NCBI GenBank assembly: GCA_023458535.1
Contig: JAEWYW010000006.1
Span: forward strand, 1 to 37,950
Direction: 5' to 3'
Length of the DNA stretch: 37,950 nt
From: Bacteroidota bacterium
GTDB taxonomy: Bacteria > Bacteroidota > Bacteroidia > Flavobacteriales > Weeksellaceae
Each line of letters opens with the position of its first letter. The first letter of the stretch is position 1. Of the stretch, positions 23,532-30,629 are shown piece by piece. A model generated the notes under the pieces. That model saw nothing but the letters and a program-made list of their open reading frames with translations, ran no database searches and was not told the origin of the DNA. Position numbers and translations under genes: made by a program.

Positions 23532-26066
23532 ATGCCCAGTAAAACCCTCATATTCTTCTTTTTCCTACTTTCTTTTGTTACTTTAAATGCACAGATTTCA
23601 GTGGTTGGAAATATTACCGATGCGAAAACAGGAAAAGAAATCACTGGTGTTGATATTTTCATTAATGATCAACCCACGGCTACCATTACTACTTCCACTT
23701 CTACATTCGCAGTGCAGTCAGATTCAATTATTTCCAAACTGCGATTCGAAAAAAATAATTACTCTACTTTTTCGGTCGATATCACCGCAGAAAACGCTTC
23801 CAATCTTTTGGTAAAATTAGATCCTATTCAAGTGAATGAAAAAACGTCTGAAACCGACATTCAGGAAGTTGTCATCAATAATCAAAAGAAGAAATACAAA
23901 AATAAAAAAGAAAACCCTGCCTACTCCATTATGCAGGAAGTATGGAAGAGAAAGCGCAATAATGGCTTAGACAAGTTCGATACTTACACTTATAAGGAAT
24001 ATGAAAAAATTCAAATAAATGCCGCTAACCTCGATAGTGCATTTATGAAGAGAAAACTGTTTAATAAACTCGATTTTATTTTCGATTATGCAGATTCGGC
24101 CGCCAATGGAAAAATGGAACTTCCCATCTTTTTAAATGAAGCTGTATACAAAAAATTTGGTGAAAACAAACCTGCAAAAAAGGAGCGAAGCTTACTGGTA
24201 GCACAAAAAACCTCAGGTTTCCAAAACAATCAGGTCATTACGGAAATGTCTAAAAATCTGTACCGTAACATTGATATCTACGACAATACCATTAACTATT
24301 TTGATATCGGTTTCCAAAGTCCAGCAGGTTCAGGAGGTTTTGGTGTTTACGATTACGATTTGATGGACACCATTTCCATACGTGGTGAAAAGGCGTATAG
24401 AATAAAATATCAGCCGAAAAGGTCAGATGTGCTAGCTTTTGAAGGCTATCTTTATATTGACACTGATTCTTATGCAGTATTAGAAGCCACCTTAAAATCT
24501 ACCAAGAAAATAAATGTAAACTTCATCAATGGTATAGCTACTCATTTGGAATTCGACAATCCAGATGACAATACCTTTTTGCCTTTAAAAACTGTGACTC
24601 AAATTGAGATGAGTCCATTTTCAAAAAGCAAAAAATCCAAAGGTCTATCCGCCATCCGAAGTGTAAATTACATGGATTATGAATTCAACAAGCCTATTGA
24701 CCCAAGTATATTTGTAAAGAAAGAAGAAGAACTGAGTGATGCTTTTGTTACCAAAGACGATAGTTATTGGGTGAAAGCGCGGCCAGATTCTCTTTCACGA
24801 TCGGAACAGGGTGTCTACGAAATGCTTGATAAACTTCAGGAAACTCCAAAATTCAATAGAATCGTTAATCTTTACGAAACTATTTCTTCAGGGTATTATA
24901 ACATCGGCAATGCCATAGATTTGGGCAGTATTTATTCCATTTATGGTAAAAATGCAATTGAAGGCGATAGAATCAGGATTGGAGCCAGGACTTATTTTTC
25001 GCAGAATGATATGTGGAGATTGCAGTTTTATACCGCCTATGGCTTCAAAGATCAAAAATTCAAATATGGTGTTGAAGGGAAGTACATGTTCAATAAAGTG
25101 AACCGTTTTACCGTTGGTGCGGGTACCAGAAGGGACATTTTACAGCTTGGAGTACAGTTGACTACAGATGATGGCATTATGACGCGTACCTTTGCCTCAT
25201 CCAGTGTTTTTGGAAGAGGTGAAAATGCTTCATTGAGCAACCTGAACCAGACCAATGTTTTTACATCTATTGAGCCATGGACGAATTTTCAAATTCGTCT
25301 TGATGGAACATTGCAGAGTATAAAGTCTGCAGACACCAATTTATTTAACTTGCACTATTACCGAGAAGGCGTATTAAGACAAACCGTTAATGATTCGCAT
25401 GTTACATTGAGTTTGATTGCACGACCTGGAGCAAAATATTCTAAAACAGGTGTCGAGCGAGAAGAACATGGCACACTAGCGCCGACGATTGTCTTGAAAT
25501 ACACCAGAGGTATCGAAGGATTGTTTAATGCTGATTTTGGATACAACAAATTACAGTTTATGTTTTACAAACCTGTCTTAATAGGAAATTGGGGTAAACT
25601 GAATGTTAATTTCGAAGCTGGAAAAAACTTTGATACTGTTCCTTTGGCTTTGCAAAACATCATTCCGGGTAACCAATCGTATAGCTTAGCGCCCAATACT
25701 TTTTCACAGTTGAATTATTATGAATTTGTAGCTGATACCTACTCTACCCTACATTTAGAGCATCATTTTAACGGCAAGATTTTATCTTTTATTCCTTTAA
25801 TTAAAAAACTAAAACTAAGAGAAGTCGCATTTATCCGCGGTGCTTACGGTACGCTTAGTGAAGATTCTAAGAATATTAATGTGGAAGGTTTTAAATATTC
25901 AGCTCCTGATCAACAAGTTTACTTTGAATACGGATTTGGTATCGAAAATATTGGCTTTGGTAATCTTCGTATCTTCCGTGTGGATTTCAATTGGAGAGGG
26001 AATTATCTTAACAGACCAGATGTTTCTAAATTCGGAATTAAGGCTGGTTTTCAATTTGGTTTTTAA
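23532..26066 (+). CDS. DUF5686 outer-membrane protein with carboxypeptidase-like N-terminal domain
   Basis: The 844-residue protein has a signal peptide (1-20, ending LNAQ). Residues about 21-105 form a carboxypeptidase-regulatory-like beta sandwich (VVGNITDAKTGKEITGVDIFIND), as in SusC/TonB-dependent families. After a Lys-rich linker, the long DUF5686 region begins (NPAYSIMQEVWKRKRNNG and FDTYTYKEYEKIQ). The last 350 residues alternate like an outer-membrane barrel and end in Phe (GIKAGFQFGF). No plug domain is present, so it is not a TonB-dependent receptor. The function of DUF5686 proteins is not known. The gene stands alone, between terminators at 23389 and 26097. Confidence 0.9.
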   Translation: MPSKTLIFFFFLLSFVTLNAQISVVGNITDAKTGKEITGVDIFINDQPTATITTSTSTFAVQSDSIISKLRFEKNNYSTFSVDITAENASNLLVKLDPIQVNEKTSETDIQEVVINNQKKKYKNKKENPAYSIMQEVWKRKRNNGLDKFDTYTYKEYEKIQINAANLDSAFMKRKLFNKLDFIFDYADSAANGKMELPIFLNEAVYKKFGENKPAKKERSLLVAQKTSGFQNNQVITEMSKNLYRNIDIYDNTINYFDIGFQSPAGSGGFGVYDYDLMDTISIRGEKAYRIKYQPKRSDVLAFEGYLYIDTDSYAVLEATLKSTKKINVNFINGIATHLEFDNPDDNTFLPLKTVTQIEMSPFSKSKKSKGLSAIRSVNYMDYEFNKPIDPSIFVKKEEELSDAFVTKDDSYWVKARPDSLSRSEQGVYEMLDKLQETPKFNRIVNLYETISSGYYNIGNAIDLGSIYSIYGKNAIEGDRIRIGARTYFSQNDMWRLQFYTAYGFKDQKFKYGVEGKYMFNKVNRFTVGAGTRRDILQLGVQLTTDDGIMTRTFASSSVFGRGENASLSNLNQTNVFTSIEPWTNFQIRLDGTLQSIKSADTNLFNLHYYREGVLRQTVNDSHVTLSLIARPGAKYSKTGVEREEHGTLAPTIVLKYTRGIEGLFNADFGYNKLQFMFYKPVLIGNWGKLNVNFEAGKNFDTVPLALQNIIPGNQSYSLAPNTFSQLNYYEFVADTYSTLHLEHHFNGKILSFIPLIKKLKLREVAFIRGAYGTLSEDSKNINVEGFKYSAPDQQVYFEYGFGIENIGFGNLRIFRVDFNWRGNYLNRPDVSKFGIKAGFQFGF

Positions 26067-26096
26067 AATTAATAGATCTGCCATTTTATAATAAAA

Positions 26097-26132
26097 AAAA
26101 AGCATTGTATATTTTTACTACAATGCTTTTTT
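26097..26132 (+). terminator. terminator of the DUF5686 gene
   Basis: AAAAAGCATTGTA pairs with TACAATGCTTTTT around a 9-base loop, with T-runs on both strands. It lies 30 bases after the stop and can work in both directions. The remaining bases up to the L27 terminator show nothing else. Confidence 0.85.
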
Positions 26133-26207
26133 AATACCGTCTATTTTCTCTCAATTTATTCAATGATGAGAAACCATCTACAAAATATTGTCACAAATTA
26201 ACAGACC

Positions 26208-26240
26208 AAAAAAAACCTCAATCTTTCGACTGAGGTTTTT
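26208..26240 (-). terminator. terminator of the rplU-rpmA operon
   Basis: On the minus strand AAAAACCTCA pairs with TGAGGTTTTTTTT, giving a hairpin with a long T tail 20 bases after the rpmA stop. Confidence 0.85.
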
Positions 26241-26259
26241 ATTTCTATCAACGCTAAAA

Positions 26260-26517
26260 TTATGCGTTAGGCTCTACAGATACAAAAGATCTGTTGTTTG
26301 CTTTCTTTCTGAAAACTACTTTACCATCCACAAGAGCAAATAAAGTATGATCTTTACCGATACCTACGTTATCTCCTGGGTGGTGCTGAGTACCTCTTTG
26401 TCTTACGATAATGTTACCAGCAATAGCTTCTTGTCCTCCGAAAATCTTAACACCTAATCTTTTAGAGTGAGATTCTCTACCGTTCTTGGAACTACCGACT
26501 CCTTTTTTGTGTGCCAT
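26260..26517 (-). CDS. rpmA: 50S ribosomal protein L27
   Basis: The 85-residue basic protein starts MAHKKGVGSSKNGRES and contains LGVKIFGGQ and IIVRQRGTQHHPG, the signature of L27, whose flexible N-terminus reaches the peptidyl-transferase centre. The N-terminus begins directly with the mature form, with no cleavable extension as found in Firmicutes. It follows rplU by 15 bases in the usual rplU-rpmA order. Confidence 0.98.
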   Translation of the reverse strand: MAHKKGVGSSKNGRESHSKRLGVKIFGGQEAIAGNIIVRQRGTQHHPGDNVGIGKDHTLFALVDGKVVFRKKANNRSFVSVEPNA

Positions 26518-26532
26518 TTTATTCTACGGTTT

Positions 26533-27126
26533 TTATTTGTTAACTGCTTTAAATTCAGTGATGTGCTTTTCGATTAAAGCATCCACCTCCTCATGAGTTA
26601 GATTTTTCTTCTCCAACTCTACTTTAAGAGCTTTTCCTAAAGTAACCAACAATTCTCTGTTTTCTTTAGACTGAGAAAGGTTGTTTTTCTTCAAATGATA
26701 GTTCAACTCATGATCTTCAGAGAAGTTCACAGTATCTCTATCTGCATTTGAAGTTTTAGTATCAGCTTTTTCAGCTTTAGGTGCTGTTTCTTTCTTAGCA
26801 GTCTTTTTAGCTCCGTCAAAACCAGTAATACCAGTAATTACGATTTGCGTTAAAGATTGTCTGTGACCATTTTTTACTTTGTAACCTTTTCTTCTTTTCT
26901 TTTTGAAAACGATTACTTTATCAGCCTTTACGTGGTCTAAGATTTCAGCATCTACAGTGATACCGCTTACAGCCGGGGCGCCTACAGTGATTGCTCCGTT
27001 TACAGTAAGAAGAATTTTATCGAAAGATACTTTATCTCCTTTTTCTCCTGCCAAACGGTTTACAAACAACTTCTGATCTTGCTCAACTTTGTATTGAAGC
27101 CCTGCTATTTCTACAATTGCAAACAT
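26533..27126 (-). CDS. rplU: 50S ribosomal protein L21 with long C-terminal extension
   Basis: Residues 1-103 are ordinary L21 (MFAIVEIAGLQYKVE, a KKKRRKGYKVKNGHRQ loop that binds 23S rRNA, and a final VITGITGF). Then 94 extra residues follow, nearly doubling the protein: a Lys/Ala-rich linker (about 104-125), an acidic stretch (DRDTVNFSEDHELNYH), and a predicted helical tail (about 148-195, ENRELLVTLGKALKVELEKK and LTHEEVDALIEKHI). Bacteroidota L21 often has extensions, but this one does not resemble the helix-extension-helix type I would expect. A promoter lies at 27170-27177, and rpmA follows on the same transcript. Confidence 0.97.
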   Translation of the reverse strand: MFAIVEIAGLQYKVEQDQKLFVNRLAGEKGDKVSFDKILLTVNGAITVGAPAVSGITVDAEILDHVKADKVIVFKKKRRKGYKVKNGHRQSLTQIVITGITGFDGAKKTAKKETAPKAEKADTKTSNADRDTVNFSEDHELNYHLKKNNLSQSKENRELLVTLGKALKVELEKKNLTHEEVDALIEKHITEFKAVNK

Positions 27127-27169
27127 TGTTTATAATTTTTGTTTAGTTAATTCGTAAATATTCGAGGTG

Positions 27170-27200
27170 CAAAAGTAAGCATTATTTTTGAAATTACAAG
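27170..27200 (-). promoter_or_regulatory. promoter of the rplU-rpmA operon
   Basis: The minus strand has TACTTTTG (27170-27177, exact TAnnTTTG) and CTTG (27197-27200) 19 bases upstream. The leader is about 40 bases long. Confidence 0.72.
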
Positions 27201-27261
27201 TTAAAGTTTGTTCTTTTTCAAATATTTAGACTGTATTGTAAGTTAGATTCCAACAAAATTC

Positions 27262-27269
27262 TATATTTG
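27262..27269 (+). promoter_or_regulatory. minus-7 box of the broken lipoprotein gene
   Basis: TATATTTG is an exact TAnnTTTG box 13 bases before the ATG at 27283. It drives the lipoprotein/acyltransferase unit, divergent from rplU. Confidence 0.65.
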
Positions 27270-27282
27270 AAGAAAAAACTCA

Positions 27283-27826
27283 ATGAAATACTTTTTACTT
27301 ATTATCAGTCTGTTTGCATTACAAGCCTGTACGCTTTACGGTTTTACAAACGATTATAAAAAACTTTCAGAAAGTGAGAAAGCAACTGTGCTTCCTTTGA
27401 AATCTTTCAATGAAACAGATTCTGAGCACATTTATAAGATTAATGGAGTTCAACTAAAATCAGAATTAAAAAAACATCCAAAATCCCTAGTTTATATTTT
27501 TTCTAACGGTTGTACATCCACTTTGTGCTTACCAATGTCCAATTATGAAAACTTTGCAAGAGGATAATAATTATAAATTATTTCTTGTGATGGAAGGTTT
27601 TGGTCATTTACAGAAGACTGTACAACAAAGATCAGATGTTTTTACCGCCCCTCTTTATGCCATTGATAATGATTTTTATAATTCATGGTATTCTGAAAAA
27701 TTTCATAGGTATTTTGAAAATGATTTGAGAGGAATTGAAAGAAAAGCAAAACCACAATGGAGTGGTAACTTATATTTTTTTGAGTACGATAAATTAGTGA
27801 AAGTAACTCGGGAACTTCCAAATTAA
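27283..27826 (+). pseudogene. thioredoxin-like lipoprotein gene split by a +1 frameshift
   Basis: Frame 1 (27283-27567) encodes 94 residues: a lipoprotein signal (MKYFLLIISLFALQAC, Cys16), then LKKHPKSLVYIFSNGCTSTLCLPM, which looks like the beta strand and redox-site position of a thioredoxin fold, and stops just after NFARG. Frame 2 (27545-27826, ATG 27545) continues it with NNYKLFLVMEGFGHLQ and further sequence to KVTRELPN. Removing one G in the AGAGGATAAT sequence near 27562 joins them to a single product of about 181 residues. The two parts overlap by only 23 bases and make one sensible fold together. The Cys pair is CTSTLC rather than CxxC. It could be a true mutation, a sequencing error or, less likely, a programmed shift. 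The acyltransferase gene starts 4 bases after the end. Confidence 0.65.
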
Positions 27827-27830
27827 TTAG

Positions 27831-28922
27831 ATGAAAAGAGATTTATACATTGATTTTGCAAAAGGCATTGCAACGCTTTCCATTATTTTTATACACACTG
27901 CTTTTTGGAGCGGACAGTTTTATATCCCAACTGAGGTAAGGGTATTTTCCTTGGTTTTTGATGTGGCTCTATTTTATGCTTTAAGCGGAATTACTTCGGG
28001 AAACAATGTCGAAAAAACACTCTACAGATTATTAAAGTTGCAGATTACCTACATGATTTTTGTAACCTTTCTTTTCTTCGTAGATTATTTCTTTAAGGTT
28101 TTTGGTATCTCGTTTTTCGGGTTGGAGGCTTTACAAAACTTCTATTCCACCTTTGGTTCTAAGTATGTGCCCCAAAACATTTCTTACCAACCACAATGGC
28201 AGAATTTAGGGAACTGGTACTTGCATCAATATTCCAATGCGGATACCTTTCCTGTTGTGATGGGAAGTTTTTGGTACCTGAAGGTGTATTATATTTTAAC
28301 GGTTTTAGGTGTTCTTATCTTTAGATTTTTTCCCAAACATATCAACTGGTTCATTGGAATTTGTATTGGTTTAACTTTATTATTCAATATTTATCCTTGG
28401 ATGTACCCATCGGGGCAAGTTGGTTATGTTTGTTTTTATATGGCTGTTTTCCTTATGGCCCATCAATTAAAAGGAAAAAAAACACCCAATTTTGGCATTC
28501 CAATCTTATACGGTATGGTTGCGGTGGCTTTAATATGGATGTTTTGGTATTACGGAACTGAAATTTTCTATAAAATGAATAAGCAAAAATTCCCACCAAA
28601 ATTGCCTTATATTATTTGGACTTTATTTTCACTTACAACGTTATTCGTTTTTTATAACCGACTGAAAATTTCTAAAAATAATTTCATCACTTATATTGGT
28701 AACAATGCCATCTTCTTTTATTTTGCACAAGGAATGAGTTCTTCCATCATCTATTTTGCTGTGGTAGCATTGAAAGACCAGATGAATTGGGTGATGTTAA
28801 TGATTTTAATGTACCTCCTGAATGTAATCCTCGCTGTAATTCTCGCCAAGTTCTTAATGAAAGTAGATGCGCTAGGTTGGAGGACTTTGGAGTTTTTAAG
28901 AAAAAAAACCGCAAAAAATTAA
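27831..28922 (+). CDS. membrane acyltransferase, acyltransferase-3 family
   Basis: The 363-residue protein has about ten hydrophobic helices. It opens MKRDLYIDFAKGIATLSIIFIHTAFW, fitting the acyltransferase-3 pattern in which an Asp and Lys/Arg near the N-terminus and a His in the first helix (here His22) form the active site. Such enzymes transfer acetyl or similar groups to extracytoplasmic sugars of LPS, exopolysaccharide or peptidoglycan. The substrate cannot be told here. The gene begins 4 bases after the frameshifted lipoprotein gene and shares its promoter, so a joint envelope role is plausible. It ends in a hairpin whose loop includes its stop codon. Confidence 0.85.
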   Translation: MKRDLYIDFAKGIATLSIIFIHTAFWSGQFYIPTEVRVFSLVFDVALFYALSGITSGNNVEKTLYRLLKLQITYMIFVTFLFFVDYFFKVFGISFFGLEALQNFYSTFGSKYVPQNISYQPQWQNLGNWYLHQYSNADTFPVVMGSFWYLKVYYILTVLGVLIFRFFPKHINWFIGICIGLTLLFNIYPWMYPSGQVGYVCFYMAVFLMAHQLKGKKTPNFGIPILYGMVAVALIWMFWYYGTEIFYKMNKQKFPPKLPYIIWTLFSLTTLFVFYNRLKISKNNFITYIGNNAIFFYFAQGMSSSIIYFAVVALKDQMNWVMLMILMYLLNVILAVILAKFLMKVDALGWRTLEFLRKKTAKN

Positions 28923-28942
28923 TTTTGCGGTTAATTTTTTTT
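28907..28942. terminator. bidirectional terminator between convergent genes
   Basis: AACCGCAAAA and TTTTGCGGTT form a 10-bp stem, with the acyltransferase stop codon (28920-28922) inside the 6-base loop. T-rich tails exist on both strands (AATTTTTTTT on plus, TTTTTTTT on minus), so it serves the acyltransferase gene and the convergent small membrane protein gene. Confidence 0.88.
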
Positions 28943-28956
28943 GAGTAAAATAGGAA

Positions 28957-29202
28957 TTAGTTCCCTCTGTTTCCACCTCCTCTTGCAATTAATGCAACGA
29001 TGATGATTAATACAACACCACCAATTACCCAATAGATAGGATTAGAGATCCACTCTTCAGTAGAGGTAGTTTTTGTAGTGTTAACGTCTACTTTTAAATC
29101 TGCACCCTTATCTTGTGCGTAGTTAAGTACAGAGAAAAATGTAGCCATTACCATAAGTGCAAACTGATTTGCTTTTGTTCCTAAGAAGTTCAATGATTTC
29201 AT
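28957..29202 (-). CDS. small membrane protein with signal peptide and one transmembrane helix
   Basis: The 81-residue protein has an N-terminal hydrophobic signal segment (FALMVMATFFSVLNYAQ), a short polar Thr/Lys-rich stretch (about 31-50), and a membrane helix (about 57-73, WVIGGVVLIIIVALIA) followed by a Gly/Arg tail (RGGGNRGN). The likely topology is a short periplasmic loop and a short cytoplasmic tail. Short proteins of this shape are widespread in flavobacteria; their role is unknown. It is monocistronic, convergent with the acyltransferase gene and divergent from miaE. Confidence 0.75.
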   Translation of the reverse strand: MKSLNFLGTKANQFALMVMATFFSVLNYAQDKGADLKVDVNTTKTTSTEEWISNPIYWVIGGVVLIIIVALIARGGGNRGN

Positions 29203-29289
29203 AATAGTATTTATTTAGTTTATGTTAATTTACAACTTTCTTAACAAATAGTGTACCTTTTATTAAAAAAATTCTCAACAAAGTATAAA

Positions 29290-29320
29290 TTTGCTCTTTT
29301 CTCAAAATAAATTACCTTTA
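29290..29320 (+). promoter_or_regulatory. promoter of miaE
   Basis: TTTG (29290-29293) and TACCTTTA (29313-29320, one mismatch to TAnnTTTG) are 19 bases apart; the ATG is 18 bases further on. Confidence 0.55.
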
Positions 29321-29338
29321 CAACCAAATAGTTAAACC

Positions 29339-29920
29339 ATGTTTAAATTAAAATTACCAACGGATCCAAGGTGGGCAAATATTGCAGAAGGTAATCTTGA
29401 AGAAATTTTAACAGACCATGCTTGGTGCGAGCAAAAAGCCGCTACAAATGCTATAGGATTAATCACGATGTTGCCTGAGTACCCAGAGATTGTTACCGAG
29501 CTCCTTGCCATTGCTCAGGAAGAACTCACGCATTTTGGACAAGTGCACGATATCATCAAAAAAAGAGGCTATACTTTCGGAAGGACGCGAAAGGATGATT
29601 ATGTGAACGAACTGGTGAATTTTATTCAAAAAGGTGGTAACAGGGATGATTTAATTATTGATAAAATGCTTTTTGCAGCGATGATTGAAGCCAGAAGCTG
29701 TGAAAGATTTAAAGTTCTTACCGAAAATATTAAAGATGAAGAACTTAAAAAATTCTATACCGATTTAATGATTTCCGAAGCCAGCCACTATACCACTTTT
29801 ATAGGTTTTGCAAGGCAATTAGGAAATCCCGAAAAAGTAAATAAAAGATGGGAAGAATGGTTGGAATATGAAGCTAAAGTAATACAATCTTACGGAAAAA
29901 GAGAAACGATACACGGATAA
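29339..29920 (+). CDS. miaE: tRNA 2-methylthio-N6-isopentenyladenosine-37 hydroxylase MiaE
   Basis: The 193-residue diiron monooxygenase turns ms2i6A37 into ms2io6A37 with O2. The four-helix bundle carries the expected ligands: Glu31 (CEQKAA), Glu62 and His65 (EELTHF), Glu116 (IEARSCERF), and Glu146 with His149 (SEASHYTTF). The length matches the family. It overlaps functionally with miaB at 8040, which makes its substrate. The next gene (DUF502) starts with GTG 3 bases after the stop, so the pair is co-transcribed. Confidence 0.95.
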   Translation: MFKLKLPTDPRWANIAEGNLEEILTDHAWCEQKAATNAIGLITMLPEYPEIVTELLAIAQEELTHFGQVHDIIKKRGYTFGRTRKDDYVNELVNFIQKGGNRDDLIIDKMLFAAMIEARSCERFKVLTENIKDEELKKFYTDLMISEASHYTTFIGFARQLGNPEKVNKRWEEWLEYEAKVIQSYGKRETIHG

Positions 29921-29923
29921 CGG

Positions 29924-30544
29924 GTGAGCAAAAAAAACGCATTTGAAAAAGCATCTAACTCTTTCTTGAAAAGTTTTTTTCAAGGATTGTTGATTATAGG
30001 ACCTATCGGACTAACGCTTTTCGTCATCTGGTATATTATTTCTTCTATAGATAATCTTATTCCTTCAATAGCGCACCAGATCCCAGGCTTGGTATTTATC
30101 TCCGTTATTCTATTCACCACATTTTTAGGCTACCTCGCAAATAAATTTGTTATCGGAAAATTTTTCTTTGAAGCTATGGATAGCCTCTTGGAGAAAACGC
30201 CTGGTGTAAAACACATATATTCTCCCACAAAAGACGTGATGTCCTCTTTTGTTGGCGACAAAAAAAAATTCAATGATCCTGTTTGGGTAAAAACCAACGA
30301 AAACCCAGAGATTTGGAGAATTGGTTTTCTCACACAAAAGGAAATGACCGATGTTGAAAAACATAACTATGTTGCCGTTTATTTGCCGCATTCTTACGCC
30401 ATTTCTGGCTGGGTAATAGTAACGGAAGAAAAAAATATTAAACCTGTTGTCGGCATGACAGCAGCTTCTGCAATGAAGTTTGCAGTAAGTGGCGGTGTTG
30501 CAGGTTTCCACTCGGATGATAACATCTTTAAAGCACCAGAGTGA
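29924..30544 (+). CDS. DUF502 family membrane protein
   Basis: The 206-residue protein starts at GTG 29924, 3 bases after miaE. It has two membrane helices (about 20-42, FFQGLLIIGPIGLTLFVIWYI, and about 55-75, VFISVILFTTFLGYL), followed by a soluble part with TPGVKHIYSPTKDVMSSF, VAVYLPHSYAISGWVIV and a final GMTAASAMKFAVSGGVAG. This arrangement, with a proline-rich TP-G-V-K-Y/H-I motif, marks the DUF502 family, which has no known function. No more can be said of its role; linkage to miaE may be incidental. Confidence 0.9.
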   Translation: MSKKNAFEKASNSFLKSFFQGLLIIGPIGLTLFVIWYIISSIDNLIPSIAHQIPGLVFISVILFTTFLGYLANKFVIGKFFFEAMDSLLEKTPGVKHIYSPTKDVMSSFVGDKKKFNDPVWVKTNENPEIWRIGFLTQKEMTDVEKHNYVAVYLPHSYAISGWVIVTEEKNIKPVVGMTAASAMKFAVSGGVAGFHSDDNIFKAPE

Positions 30545-30552
30545 TAAATTTG
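30545..30552 (+). promoter_or_regulatory. candidate minus-7 box of tryptophanase
   Basis: TAAATTTG is an exact TAnnTTTG directly after the DUF502 stop codon, giving a leader of about 70 bases before the ATG at 30630. No upstream TTTG is at the usual distance. No Trp-containing leader peptide like tnaC is present; the only small frame is MEIQSN. Confidence 0.45.
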
Positions 30553-30629
30553 AAATGGAAATCCAATCAAATTAAACGACACCACCTACTCAAAATAATA
30601 TTTTTTTAAACATTAAAACTACATACATT

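Noticed and set aside
27545..27567. Programmed ribosomal frameshift in the lipoprotein gene
   Set aside because: The overlap AAACTTTGCAAGAGGATAA has no recognised +1 slippery codon with a stop or downstream structure; a 1-base insertion is simpler.
30545..30629. tnaC-type leader peptide upstream of tryptophanase
   Set aside because: The only short frame is six codons (MEIQSN) with no Trp and no following pause/terminator structure.
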